DNA of 64,000 nt from positions 3,476,001 through 3,540,000 of the forward strand of contig NZ_CP059139.1 of the NCBI RefSeq assembly GCF_014109765.1. The letters are read 5' to 3'. Position numbers and translations under genes: made by a program. This document shows positions 36,403-46,060 of the stretch, one piece after another (position 1 is the stretch's first letter; every line of letters begins with the position of its first letter). Below the pieces are notes generated by a model. That model saw only the letters and a program-made list of their open reading frames with translations. It was not told the DNA's origin and did not search any database. This stretch comes from Pseudomonas berkeleyensis (GTDB lineage: Bacteria; Pseudomonadota; Gammaproteobacteria; Pseudomonadales; Pseudomonadaceae).

Positions 36403-39400
36403 TCAGGCGCTCTGCGCCAGATCCATCAGCTCGCGGTTGGCCACCGCGTACATGGCGTAGTCACTGCCAGTCGCCGCACGCAGCTCGGTGAGCATCGCCT
36501 TCCAGCGATCCACCAGGCGATGATGCTGCTCCAGCCACAGGGCCACACGCGCTTCGATCTCCTGCGGGCCATCGGCCATCTGCAGCACCGACACGGTGAT
36601 CGCCCGTTGCTGCCAGTCCAGATCATCACGGAAGGCTTCGCGGGCCAGCGCCTGCCAGTTGCTTTCCACCGCCAGGCCAGTGATCTGCTGCAGATACCAG
36701 GACAGATCCAGCGCGCCACCGACGGCGAAGTAGGCCGTGGCCACTTCGCTGGCGTCCTTGCCGGTGACGTCCGCCGCCTCGATGATCGGCAACAGCGTGT
36801 AGAGGTGCGTGGTGCCCGCGACCACACGGGCCAGCTCCTCCGGTGCGCCCGCTTCGACGAAGCCCTGATAGCGCGCCAGCCACTGCTCGCGTGCCGGACC
36901 TTCGAGCAGCTCATCCAGGCGACCGACCAGCGCTTCGATACGCGGTGCGAAATGCGCCACGTCACGCGCGGCATCCAGCTCGTTGCGGCGGCTGCGCAGG
37001 AACCAGCGCGTGGCACGACGGCCCAGACGCATCAGCTCATCCATCAACTGCAGTTGCAGCTCGGCCGGCACCTTGTAGTCCAGTGCCTCGATCTGCGCCC
37101 ACCAGTGCGGCAGGCGGAACAGGTCGCGCACGATCACGTAGGCACCCGCGACGTTGGCCGCGCTCATGCCGGTGGACTCCTTCAGGCGCTGCACGAAGGT
37201 GATACCCATGTGGTTGACCAGGTCGTTGGCGATCTGCGTGCTGACGATCTCGCGCTTGAGGCGGTGACGGCGCATGGCGTCGCCGAATTTCTCGGTGAGG
37301 ATCGCCGGGAACGCGGTCTCCATTTCGCGAGCCAGGTAGTCGTCATCCGGCACCAGGGACTTGAGCAGCGACTCCTTGAGGTCGATCTTGCTGTAGGAGA
37401 TCAGCACCGACAGTTCCGGACGGGTCAGGCCGCGGCCGCTGGAGGCACGTTCGTTGAGCGCCTCGTCGGTCGGCAGAAACTCCAGGGCACGATCGAGCTT
37501 GCCAGCGCCCTCCAGCGCGTTCATCAGGCGCTTGTACTCACCGATGCGCTCACGGGCACGACGTTCGGCCAGCGACAGCGCCTGGGTCTGCTTGTAGTTG
37601 TTGCCCAGCACCAACTCGGAGACGTCATTGGTCATCTCGGCGAGCAGTTTGTTGCGCTGCTTCTCGGTCATGTCGCCGGCGGCGACGATCTCGCCGAGCA
37701 GGATCTTGATGTTCACCTCATGGTCGGAGCAGTCCACGCCACCGGCGTTGTCGATGAAGTCGGTGTTGCTGGCGCCACCATTCAAGCCGAATTCGACACG
37801 GCCAAGCTGGGTCATGCCCAGGTTGCCGCCCTCGCCCACCACCTTGGCGCGCAGCTCGCAGCCATCCACGCGCAACGCGTCGTTGGCCTTGTCGCCGACA
37901 TCGCCGTGGCTTTCCTTGCTGGATTTCACGTAGGTGCCGATACCGCCGTTCCACAGCAGATCCACCGGCGCCTTGAGCAATGCATTGAGCAGCTCGGTCG
38001 GTGCCAGCTTGTCGGCGGCGATATCGAAGCGTTCCTTCATCTGCGGGCTGATGGTGATGCTCTTGGCACTGCGCAGGAAGATGCCGCCACCCTCGGAAAT
38101 CAGCTTGGCGTCGTAGTCGGCCCAGCTCGAACGCGGCAGCTCGAACAGGCGCTTGCGCTCGACGAAGCTCTTGGCCGCGTCCGGATTGGGGTCGATGAAA
38201 ATGTGCATGTGGTTGAAAGCCGCCACCAGTTGCAGGCTTTGCGATAGCAACAGGCCATTGCCGAAAACGTCGCCGGCCATGTCGCCGATGCCGATCACAG
38301 TGACGTTGTCCTTCTGCACATCAATGCCGCGCTCACGAAAGTGGCGCTGCACCGAAACCCAGCCGCCCTTGGCGGTGATGCCCATGCCCTTGTGGTCGTA
38401 GCCAGCCGAGCCGCCCGAAGCGAAGGCGTCGCCCAGCCAGAAGCCGTATTCGGCAGCGATGCCATTGGCGATATCAGAGAAAGTAGCGGTGCCCTTGTCC
38501 GCCGCCACCACCAGATAGGGGTCGTCGGCATCGTGGCGCACCACGTTCTGCGGCGGCACCACCTCGCCCTCCTTGAGGTTGTCGGTGATGTCGAGCAGGC
38601 CGGAAATGAAGATGCGGTAGCAGGCGATACCCTCGGCCATCACCTCGTCGCGCGAACCACCGACCGGCATCCTGCGCGGCACGAAGCCGCCTTTGGCGCC
38701 CATCGGCACGATCACTGCGTTCTTCACCTGCTGCGCCTTGACCAGGCCGAGCACCTCGGTACGGAAGTCCTCCTCGCGGTCGGACCAACGCAGGCCACCA
38801 CGGGCGACATCACCGAAGCGCAGGTGCACGCCCTCGACGCGCGGGCTGTAGACGAAAATTTCGAACTTCGGCACCGGACGTGGAATGTCCGGGATCAACC
38901 GTGGGCTGAGTTTGAAGCTGAAGTAGCCTTTGGCCTGACCGCCCTCACCCAACTGGTAGAAGTTGGTACGCAAAGTGGCTTTGATCAGATCCAGGTAACG
39001 GCGCAGGATGCGGTCTTCGTTGAGCACCGCGACGTTGTCCAGCTCACCGAGGATGGCCTGCTCGAGCTTCTGCTGCTTGTCTTCCAGATCCTCGGCGCTA
39101 AGTTTGCGTGCCAGGTAGAAGCGCGTCTTGAACAGGCGCACCAGCTCCTTGGCGATATCGGCATGGTTGATCAGGGTCGCGGCGATGTAGCTCAGGTCGA
39201 AACCCAGGCGAATCTGCTTGAGGTAGCGCGCGTAGGCACGCAGTAGTGCCACATCACGCCAGGGCATGGCCGCAGTCAGCACCAGGCGGTTGAAGGCGTC
39301 ATTCTCGGCGTCACCGCCGACGATATGGATAAAGGCATCCTGCAGCGTGTCATTGAGCTGCTGGATATCGACATCCAGCCCCTCGGCATAGGTGAAGGCG

Positions 39401-41244
39401 AAGTCGTGAATCCAGAACTCGCGGCCATCGGCACGGCGCAGCTTGTAGGGGAACTCGCCAAGTACGCGCAGGCCGAGGTTCTCCAGAATCGGCAGCACAT
39501 CGGACAGCGGCAGCGGCGTGTCGGCGTGGTAGAGCTTGCAGTGCAGTTGCTGGTCGCCTTGCGCCAGCGGCTGGTAGAAGCTCATCACCAGCGGCCGCTC
39601 GGCGCTCAGTCGGAGCAGGTGCTGCATGTCCACCACCGCCGAATGCGGGGCGAAACGTTCGCGATAGCCGGCCGGGAAATTTTTCGGGAAATCGCCCAGC
39701 ACGCGCGTGCCCTTGGCTTCGCCGAGGCTGTCGACGATCAACGCGGCGTAGTCATCGGTCCAGGAACGGCAAGCCTGGATCACTTCGCGTTCGAGCTGCT
39801 GCGGATCGATATCGAGCTTGTTCTTGGGGTCGACGCGCAGGATGAACTGCACACGCGCCAAGACCGACTCGGAGAAGTAAGTCCAGAACTCGCAGTCGCT
39901 GGCCTGCAAGCGGTCGACCAGCACCTGCTGGATACGCAGGCGGGTTTCCGTGGAATACACGTCGCGCGGCACGTAGGCCAGCGCGTAGACGAAGCGACCA
40001 TAGGGGTCGAAGCGCAGGAACAGGCGCACCTTGTTGCGCTCCTGAATCTGTACGATCGACAGCGCGGTGCTGAACAGCTCGTCCACCGGCGTCTGGAACA
40101 GATCGTCGCGCGGCAGCACTTCCAGCACCTTGACCAGCTCCTTGCTCAGGTGGCCATGGGCGGTGAAGCCGGAGCGTTTCTCCACCTCGGCGACCTTGCG
40201 GCGGATATAGGGAATCTCGCGCACGCTCTCGCTGTAGGCGATGGAGGTGTAGATGCCAAGGAAACGGCATTCCTTGATCACCTTGCCCTTGGCGTCGATC
40301 TCTCGGATAGAGACGAAATCCGGGTAGGCCGGACGATGCACGCGGCTCGGCTGCGCGGCCTTGGCGAAGGACAGCAGCATCGGCTCGCGCAGGTAGTTCA
40401 GGGCGTAGGGTTCGATATGCAGGTCAGCGCGGCTCAGGCCCTTGCGCAGGCGTGTGGACAGGCCCAGCAGCGAGCTTTCGTCGTACTCGATATAGCCACC
40501 GTCGGCCGCCTCGTGCACGGTGAACTCTTCATAGCCGAGGAAGGTGAAATGGTCGTCGCGCAGCCACTGCAGGAAGACCTTGACCTCCTCCAGCTCGGCC
40601 GCTTCGATCTTCAGCTTGCTCTTGTCCAGCTTGCCGAGCAGCTCCAGTGCCTTGGCCTTCATCGGCTGGAAGTCGGCCACGCTCAGGCGCACCTCTTCCA
40701 GCACCTCCAGCAGCGCGCTGTGCAGCGATTTCATGTCGGCATTGCTGGCGCATCGGTTTATCTCCAGGAACATCAGCGATTCCTGGGTAACGCCCTTGCC
40801 GGTGCTGCCCTTGGCCAGCACTTCCTGCAGGTTGCCGTTCTTGTCACGGCGCACGCTGAGCACGCTGTTCTGCAGGGTATGGATGCTGTAACCACGGCGG
40901 TTGAGTTCGATACGCACCGAGTCGACCAGAAACGGGATATCCGGGTGCAACACCTCGATCGCGGTGTGAGTGCTCTGCCAGCCGTGCTTTTCGTAATCCG
41001 GGTTGAAGACCCGCACCTGCGGCTCAGCCGGATCGAAGCTGCCCAACAGGCGCCAGGCTGACAGGGTGCAGCCGACCAGGTCGGAGAGGCGCCGCTGAAT
41101 CAGCTCCTCGAGCGCGATGATGCCGAAAAATTGTTCAGCGAACAGCGCCACTTGTGGCAACGCCTGCTCACTCACGTGCTGAGCCAGGGCCGCTTGCAGT
41201 TGGTGCTGGAAGTCGGCTTTGCTGGCCGCCGTAAAGAACGCCAT
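36403..41244 (-). CDS. gdhB: NAD-specific glutamate dehydrogenase, 180-kDa class
   Basis: A 1613-residue enzyme deaminating glutamate to 2-oxoglutarate with NAD. It has a long N-terminal region with ACT-like domains (about 1-700), then the catalytic dehydrogenase core with the lysine segment VPMGAKGGFV near residue 850 and a nucleotide-binding GIGDMAGDVFGNG near 985, and a long C-terminal helical region. The length fits the L_180 class (about 1600). GGAGCATAACC lies directly before the ATG. Arginine-responsive control is known in P. aeruginosa; nothing in the upstream sequence confirms it here. Downstream genes that make glutamate from 5-oxoproline give a metabolic but not an operon link. Confidence 0.96.
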   Translation of the reverse strand: MAFFTAASKADFQHQLQAALAQHVSEQALPQVALFAEQFFGIIALEELIQRRLSDLVGCTLSAWRLLGSFDPAEPQVRVFNPDYEKHGWQSTHTAIEVLHPDIPFLVDSVRIELNRRGYSIHTLQNSVLSVRRDKNGNLQEVLAKGSTGKGVTQESLMFLEINRCASNADMKSLHSALLEVLEEVRLSVADFQPMKAKALELLGKLDKSKLKIEAAELEEVKVFLQWLRDDHFTFLGYEEFTVHEAADGGYIEYDESSLLGLSTRLRKGLSRADLHIEPYALNYLREPMLLSFAKAAQPSRVHRPAYPDFVSIREIDAKGKVIKECRFLGIYTSIAYSESVREIPYIRRKVAEVEKRSGFTAHGHLSKELVKVLEVLPRDDLFQTPVDELFSTALSIVQIQERNKVRLFLRFDPYGRFVYALAYVPRDVYSTETRLRIQQVLVDRLQASDCEFWTYFSESVLARVQFILRVDPKNKLDIDPQQLEREVIQACRSWTDDYAALIVDSLGEAKGTRVLGDFPKNFPAGYRERFAPHSAVVDMQHLLRLSAERPLVMSFYQPLAQGDQQLHCKLYHADTPLPLSDVLPILENLGLRVLGEFPYKLRRADGREFWIHDFAFTYAEGLDVDIQQLNDTLQDAFIHIVGGDAENDAFNRLVLTAAMPWRDVALLRAYARYLKQIRLGFDLSYIAATLINHADIAKELVRLFKTRFYLARKLSAEDLEDKQQKLEQAILGELDNVAVLNEDRILRRYLDLIKATLRTNFYQLGEGGQAKGYFSFKLSPRLIPDIPRPVPKFEIFVYSPRVEGVHLRFGDVARGGLRWSDREEDFRTEVLGLVKAQQVKNAVIVPMGAKGGFVPRRMPVGGSRDEVMAEGIACYRIFISGLLDITDNLKEGEVVPPQNVVRHDADDPYLVVAADKGTATFSDIANGIAAEYGFWLGDAFASGGSAGYDHKGMGITAKGGWVSVQRHFRERGIDVQKDNVTVIGIGDMAGDVFGNGLLLSQSLQLVAAFNHMHIFIDPNPDAAKSFVERKRLFELPRSSWADYDAKLISEGGGIFLRSAKSITISPQMKERFDIAADKLAPTELLNALLKAPVDLLWNGGIGTYVKSSKESHGDVGDKANDALRVDGCELRAKVVGEGGNLGMTQLGRVEFGLNGGASNTDFIDNAGGVDCSDHEVNIKILLGEIVAAGDMTEKQRNKLLAEMTNDVSELVLGNNYKQTQALSLAERRARERIGEYKRLMNALEGAGKLDRALEFLPTDEALNERASSGRGLTRPELSVLISYSKIDLKESLLKSLVPDDDYLAREMETAFPAILTEKFGDAMRRHRLKREIVSTQIANDLVNHMGITFVQRLKESTGMSAANVAGAYVIVRDLFRLPHWWAQIEALDYKVPAELQLQLMDELMRLGRRATRWFLRSRRNELDAARDVAHFAPRIEALVGRLDELLEGPAREQWLARYQGFVEAGAPEELARVVAGTTHLYTLLPIIEAADVTGKDASEVATAYFAVGGALDLSWYLQQITGLAVESNWQALAREAFRDDLDWQQRAITVSVLQMADGPQEIEARVALWLEQHHRLVDRWKAMLTELRAATGSDYAMYAVANRELMDLAQSA

Positions 41245-41495
41245 GGTTATGCTCCATTTGGCTGGTGGGTTCGACAGGAAGGCAATCGCAGGTCTTGATC
41301 ACGCCATCCACGCGTTAGTTCAACGTTAGTCCATGAAGCGCCAATGACAGCGGCAGGCAGCGCAAGAACCGTAACGAAGAATGGCGACCGATCGGTCACA
41401 TATGGCGGATCAGCTTAACGAGGGACGGTATGCAGCCGCTTGCGAGGCTGCGACATTTTCGGTCAAGGGCGCACCCGGGCGGTGCGCTCTGCGAC

Positions 41496-41530
41496 CCCTG
41501 CCCCGCCCGCGAAGAGCGGGCGGAGCAGGG
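41496..41530 (-). terminator. Hairpin after dctM
   Basis: A 15-bp inverted repeat with one mismatch (CCCTGCCCCGCCCGC / GCGGGCGGAGCAGGG), 7 bases downstream of the dctM stop. There is no T run, so it may stabilise the 3' end rather than terminate. Confidence 0.55.
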
Positions 41531-41537
41531 AAGCGAC

Positions 41538-42842
41538 TCAGGCGCCGCGCATCGCTTCGGGAAGTGCCAGGACGATCTGCGGGAACAGGGTGATGAGAAT
41601 CGCCGTCAGCACCAGCAACAGGAAGAACGGGAAGCTGGCCTTGGCCACCGTCCACATGTCGCGCCCGGTGAGGTTCTGGATCACGAACAGGTTGAAGCCA
41701 ACCGGCGGCGTGATCTGCGCCATCTCCACGGTGAGGATGATGAAGATGCCGAACCACAGCAGATCGATACCTGCCGCCTGCACGGCCGGCAGGATCACCG
41801 CAGTGGCCAGGAGGATGATCGAGATGCCATCCAGGCAACTGCCGAGGATGATGAAGAACACCAGCAACGCAGCCAGCAGCACATAGGGCGACATCTGCTT
41901 GGCGATGATCCAGTCGGCCAGTGCCGACGGCAGCCCGGTGAAACTCATCGCGGCGGTCAGGTAAGCGGCGCCGAGCAGGATGAAGAAAATCATGCACGAG
42001 GTGCACACCGCGCCGAGCAGGCTGGACATGAAGGTCTCGACCGTCAGCGAGCGCGAGTACAGGGCGATGCACAACGCACCGACCACACCCAGCGCCGCCG
42101 CTTCGGTAGCGGTCGCCACACCGGTGTAGATCGAGCCGATCACGGCGACGATCAGTGCCACCACAGGAATCAGCAAACGCGCCCGGCGCAGCTTCTCGCG
42201 CAGTGGCAGCGCCGGTTCTTCCGGCGGTAGCTGGCCGCGATTGAGCTTCGACCAGATCATCAGGTAGCCGGAGAAAACCACCAGCAGCAACAGGCCCGGC
42301 AGGATGCCGGCGATGAACAGGCGTGACACCGATACCTGCGCGCCCACGGCATAGACGATCATCATGATCGACGGCGGAATCAGCAACCCCAGGGTGCCGG
42401 CACCAGCCAGCGAGCCCATGGCGACGCCTTGCGGATAGCCACGGCTCTTCAGCTCGGGCAGCGAAATGCGGCCGATGGTGGCGGTGGTCGCGGCAGAGGA
42501 GCCACTGACCGCGGCGAAGATGCCACAGCCCAGGACGTTGACGTGCAACAGCCGTCCCGGCAGACCGCGTACCCAGGGCGACAGGCCACGGAACATGTCT
42601 TCCGAGAGTTTGGTGCGATAGAGGATTTCACCCATCCAGATGAACAGCGGCAGCGCCGTCAGTGTCCAGCTGGCACTGGCCGTCCAGCTGGTGGAGGCGA
42701 GAATAGAACCGGCAGGCGCCCCGCCGAACAGCTCCATGCCGATGATCCCGACGCCCAGCAGAGACAGGGCAACCCAGACACCACCGCCAAGCAGGACGAA
42801 CAACGCCACCAGCAGGGTGATTGCAATGATTGTGTATTCCAC
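41538..42842 (-). CDS. dctM: TRAP transporter large permease subunit DctM
   Basis: A 434-residue inner-membrane protein with 11-12 hydrophobic helices, the sodium-coupled permease of a tripartite ATP-independent periplasmic transporter. It opens MEYTIIAITLLVALFVLLGG from a GTG codon and contains the family segments AGAGTLGLLIPPSIMMIVY and QITPPVGFNLFVIQ. It is the last gene of dctP-dctQ-dctM; a palindromic repeat lies between it and dctQ. The likely substrate is a carboxylic acid; see the pxp genes. Confidence 0.92.
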   Translation of the reverse strand: MEYTIIAITLLVALFVLLGGGVWVALSLLGVGIIGMELFGGAPAGSILASTSWTASASWTLTALPLFIWMGEILYRTKLSEDMFRGLSPWVRGLPGRLLHVNVLGCGIFAAVSGSSAATTATIGRISLPELKSRGYPQGVAMGSLAGAGTLGLLIPPSIMMIVYAVGAQVSVSRLFIAGILPGLLLLVVFSGYLMIWSKLNRGQLPPEEPALPLREKLRRARLLIPVVALIVAVIGSIYTGVATATEAAALGVVGALCIALYSRSLTVETFMSSLLGAVCTSCMIFFILLGAAYLTAAMSFTGLPSALADWIIAKQMSPYVLLAALLVFFIILGSCLDGISIILLATAVILPAVQAAGIDLLWFGIFIILTVEMAQITPPVGFNLFVIQNLTGRDMWTVAKASFPFFLLLVLTAILITLFPQIVLALPEAMRGA

Positions 42843-42887
42843 GGCGAACTCACTGTTGTTTTAGACGGCATTTGCCGCCACATCTAA

Positions 42888-43045
42888 AGGGCGCCTCTAA
42901 AAACTACCTGCGTTGTCATCACCGCGTTAAAAACAAGCTCGTGCGCGAGTCCGATCAAAATGCTCATTTACAGCCCGTAAACTCCGCTTTTTCGCTTGTT
43001 TTTGCCTTGTGCTGACTACCTCGCCTACGTTTTTAGAGACTCCCT
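42888..43045. repeat. Nested palindromic repeat, copy 6 (inside the TRAP operon)
   Basis: Outer arms AGGGCGCCTCTAAAAAC and its partner CGTTTTTAGAGACTCCCT; central hairpin TTTAC-AGCCC-GTAAA. It occupies most of the dctQ-dctM gap and lies 18 bases after the dctQ stop, so the operon mRNA would carry a large hairpin between the two permease genes. Confidence 0.82.
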
Positions 43046-43062
43046 AATTGGGGACGCGGCAC

Positions 43063-43566
43063 TCACTCGCTCATCACGCCAGGCGTCTGGTCTTCGAAGC
43101 GCTGCCCACGGCACACCAGTACCAGGCGCTCGGCCATGGCGATCACCAGGATCACGGTGCCCAGCACCATCGGTATCTGCGGTATCCACATCGGGATCGG
43201 TAACAGACCGGAAGAGACTTCCTTGAACTCGTAGGACTCCAGCACGAACAGCGCGCAGTACCAGGCCAGATAGGCGGCGATCAGCAAGCCGACCATGTTG
43301 CCCAGCACCTCGACGGCGAACAGGCTGCGCTGCGGCAGAATGCGAAAGAGCAGTTCGACACGAATGTGCGCGCCGCGCATCAGCGCATAGGGCAACGCCA
43401 GAAAACCCGAAGCAGCCATGCAGTAGGCAGCGAATTCGTCGGTGGACGGAATCATGGTGCCGAACTGCCGGGCCAGAATCTGCGCCACGATCAGCACGCA
43501 GATAAGGATCAGAAACAGACCGGCCAACAGGCCGGACAAGGTGTACAACTTACGTAGCCAACTCAT
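43063..43566 (-). CDS. dctQ: TRAP transporter small permease subunit DctQ
   Basis: A 167-residue protein with four hydrophobic helices (LSGLLAGLFLILICVLIVAQ, the DEFAAYCMAASGFLAL segment, LGNMVGLLIAAYLAWYC, MVLGTVILVIAMAERLVLV). The frame is open far upstream, but MSWLRKLYTLSG at 43566 is the natural start, 89 bases after the dctP stop. It pairs with DctM to form the TRAP membrane domain. Confidence 0.9.
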   Translation of the reverse strand: MSWLRKLYTLSGLLAGLFLILICVLIVAQILARQFGTMIPSTDEFAAYCMAASGFLALPYALMRGAHIRVELLFRILPQRSLFAVEVLGNMVGLLIAAYLAWYCALFVLESYEFKEVSSGLLPIPMWIPQIPMVLGTVILVIAMAERLVLVCRGQRFEDQTPGVMSE

Positions 43567-43654
43567 GAGACGAATGCCTCGCACGCGAAGGAAGCGATGG
43601 GCGGGCCCTGGAGAACCCACCCGGGAGGCGGCGCGGCGAGCGCGCCGCCCTGGA

Positions 43655-44644
43655 TCAATTGCGGTAGGCGTCGATGATCGCCTTGCCTTCATCACCGGTA
43701 CGCTGCAGCCACTCGGCAGCCATGGTCGCACCAATGTTTTCGAAACCCGCTTCCACTTCGCTCGGAGCGCTTTCGCTGACTTCCATGCCGTTCTCCGCCA
43801 GGGTCGCCACCAGTGCACTGGTTTCCGCCTGGGCGGCGGCCCAGCCCTGCTCTTCCGCACGCTTGGCGGCCGCCAGTACGGCCTGCTGCGACGCTTCAGG
43901 CAGACGCGCGAAAGCACGGGCGTTGACGATCACGAAGTTCTTCGGGATGAACGCCTTGACGTCGTAGTAGTACTTGGAGAAGTCCCAGGCCTGGGTATCC
44001 ACGCCCGTGGTCGGCGAGGTCAGCATGCCGCTGATCATGCCGGTGCTGAAGGCCTGCGGCACTTCACCGGTCTGGATCACGGTAGGCACGGCGCCCATCA
44101 GCTCGGTCATACGCGAGGTGGCCGGGTTATAGGCGCGAAACTTCATGCCCTTGAAATCGGCCATGGTATTGATCGGGGTCTTGGTGAAGATGCTCTGTGG
44201 CGACCAGGGCATGGCATAGAGCAGCTTGACGCCCTGCTTCTCCAGACGCGCTTCGACAGCCGGACGACTGACCTCCCAGAGCTTCTTGGCATCGTCATAG
44301 TTGCGCGCGAGGAACGGCACGCTGTCGATTTCGAAGATCGCATCCTCGTTGCCCAGAACCGACATCAATACGTCACCGAGCTGAACCTGCCCGGTCTGCA
44401 CCGCACGCTTCACTTCCGGACGTTTGAACAGTGCGGAGTTGCTGTGCACACGAATCTGCAGTTCGCCATTGGTGGCGTCGGTAACGTCCTTGGCGAAGGC
44501 CTTGGCAACCTTGGTGATGGAGTTGCCGTCGGGCTGTTCGGCACTCATGTTCCAGCGCTCGGCGGCCTGCGCACTCACGCTGGAAAAGCCGATGAGGCAC
44601 GCGGCCAGAGCGGAAAGTGCAAAACCTGATGCGGTACTTTTCAT
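43655..44644 (-). CDS. dctP: TRAP transporter substrate-binding protein DctP
   Basis: A 329-residue periplasmic binding protein with a signal ending SVSAQA and a body opening ERWNMSAEQPDGNSITKVAK. It has the DctP-family conserved Arg in FRAYNPATSRM (probable substrate carboxylate ligand) and the MISGMLTSP segment. AGGAG lies 6 bases before the ATG at 44644. First gene of dctPQM. It is clearly paralogous to the orphan binding protein at 49366. A 38-bp operator candidate lies about 85 bases upstream. Confidence 0.93.
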   Translation of the reverse strand: MKSTASGFALSALAACLIGFSSVSAQAAERWNMSAEQPDGNSITKVAKAFAKDVTDATNGELQIRVHSNSALFKRPEVKRAVQTGQVQLGDVLMSVLGNEDAIFEIDSVPFLARNYDDAKKLWEVSRPAVEARLEKQGVKLLYAMPWSPQSIFTKTPINTMADFKGMKFRAYNPATSRMTELMGAVPTVIQTGEVPQAFSTGMISGMLTSPTTGVDTQAWDFSKYYYDVKAFIPKNFVIVNARAFARLPEASQQAVLAAAKRAEEQGWAAAQAETSALVATLAENGMEVSESAPSEVEAGFENIGATMAAEWLQRTGDEGKAIIDAYRN

Positions 44645-44727
44645 GCAATGCTCCTGATCGTTGTTATGGGCGCTGGTCGAGGCGCCAAGGTGTGGACGAA
44701 ACCGAGTCTCGGCAGATCGTCCAACCC

Positions 44728-44765
44728 TGTCCAACTAGAAAAACCGGGGGCGCATGATCGGAAAT
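44728..44765 (-). promoter_or_regulatory. Candidate LysR operator of dctPQM
   Basis: Reading leftward: ATTTCCGATC, ten bases, then GGTTTTTCTAGTTGGAC. It is one of four matching sites, oriented toward the gene. A second GTCCAAC (44719-44725) is repeated 10 bases away on the + strand. Confidence 0.6.
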
Positions 44766-44845
44766 CGTTATGAGACGAAACGAGGCAAAAGCAGCCTCCG
44801 CGCACCATAAACGGGCGATCATCAAGGCAGGTAACAGCAGGAAAA

Positions 44846-45790
44846 TCAGGCGAGTTTCTGCTCGGCCTGAGGCGCCATAAAGGTCATCATTCCCTGCCCC
44901 ATCTCTTCTACATAGGCACCCAGGGCCTCACAGGCCAGGGAGATGATGTCCTCGCTCAGTTCCAGGCCAACACCGGTGCGCCAGGTGGCTACCACTGGCA
45001 GCGACGGTGGTTCGGGCACGTCTTCGAGAATGGTCAGCAGCCCCTGCTTGAGTTCGTCGCGCACCAGTGCCGGCGGTAAGGCGCCGACCCCGAAACCATC
45101 GCGGATCAGCCGCGTCATGGCGGCGATGGAGTTCACGCAACTGATGCGCGGCGCACTGACGTTGCCGATGTGCAGCAGATTGAGAATGTCCTGATGCGGT
45201 CGCGAGTTCTTCGAGAAGGTGATGATGCGTTCGCGCGCCAGCTCGTCCATCGAGGCATAGGAGCGGTGGTAGAGCGAACCAGTGGGCACGATCCAGCGCA
45301 CCGGAAAACTGGCCAGTTCGAGATTGCGCACGCTGTCGCCGTTGACCATGTCGGTCTGAAACACGATGTCCAGATAGCCCTTGAGCAACTGCTCGTTGAG
45401 GTTGCGCGCAGTGTCGGCGGTCAATTCGATCTCCACCCCCGGGTAGCGCTCCATCACCCGTGTTACGAACGGACTCAGCCAGGTGTGAATGACGGTATCC
45501 ATCGCCCCCACACGAATCCGTCCCTGAATGCTGCCGGTATCACTGATCGATTGCTTCATGGCGTGCATGGTGTCGATCATGCGCTCGGCATACTCGAGCA
45601 CCTTCTGCCCTTCCGGGGTGAGGGAAACGCCCTTGGAGTCACGCAGGAACAAACGCGTGCCCAGTTCGTCCTCGAGCGCAGCGATACGGCTGGAAATGGA
45701 AGCCTGGGTGCTGAAAAGCTTCTCCGCGGTGAGGCGGAAGCTCTTCAGCCGCGCCACCCAGACGAAGGTCTCGAGAAATCTCAGGTTCAT
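44846..45790 (-). CDS. LysR-family transcriptional regulator of the TRAP/5-oxoprolinase locus
   Basis: A 314-residue LysR regulator. The N-terminal winged helix-turn-helix is at about 1-60 (MNLRFLETFVWVARLKSFRL, then EKLFSTQASISSRIAALEDE), a linker helix follows, and the effector-binding domain is at about 90-300. The gene lies between two transport units and is divergent from oprD, the classic LysR layout. A longer frame upstream of 45790 is rejected. The shared 38-bp motif at four nearby promoters makes it the likely local regulator; the effector (5-oxoproline or a related acid) is inference. Confidence 0.9.
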   Translation of the reverse strand: MNLRFLETFVWVARLKSFRLTAEKLFSTQASISSRIAALEDELGTRLFLRDSKGVSLTPEGQKVLEYAERMIDTMHAMKQSISDTGSIQGRIRVGAMDTVIHTWLSPFVTRVMERYPGVEIELTADTARNLNEQLLKGYLDIVFQTDMVNGDSVRNLELASFPVRWIVPTGSLYHRSYASMDELARERIITFSKNSRPHQDILNLLHIGNVSAPRISCVNSIAAMTRLIRDGFGVGALPPALVRDELKQGLLTILEDVPEPPSLPVVATWRTGVGLELSEDIISLACEALGAYVEEMGQGMMTFMAPQAEQKLA

Positions 45791-45897
45791 GCCACGACGC
45801 CTCTTCGAAATGCTGAAAGAACGGGCCTCGCCAACTGCGTTTCCCAGCGTCGGGCGTAGCAGGTTGCATGCCAGGCAAATTCTATTCGGCGGATGAA

Positions 45898-45935
45898 TTT
45901 TCTTATCGCCCGCCCCTGTTTTTTCTCGTTGGACG
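45898..45935 (+). promoter_or_regulatory. Candidate LysR operator of oprD
   Basis: ATTTTCTTATC, ten bases, then GTTTTTTCTCGTTGGAC, ending 125 bases before the porin start. It lies in the lysR-oprD divergent gap. Confidence 0.62.
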
Positions 45936-46060
45936 CCGTCTCGAAACGCTTTGAAGAATGGCGCCGCGCTCTGCGCAGACCACAACAACATCATTCAAAA
46001 CGCGCTCTGCCAAGCAGCCGCTCTCGTCGGCTGCGCGCTCCCAACAGGAGACACTGCACC

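Noticed and set aside
39325..41061. 578-codon + strand frame inside glutamate dehydrogenase
   Set aside because: Antisense shadow of gdhB; no motif and no ribosome site.
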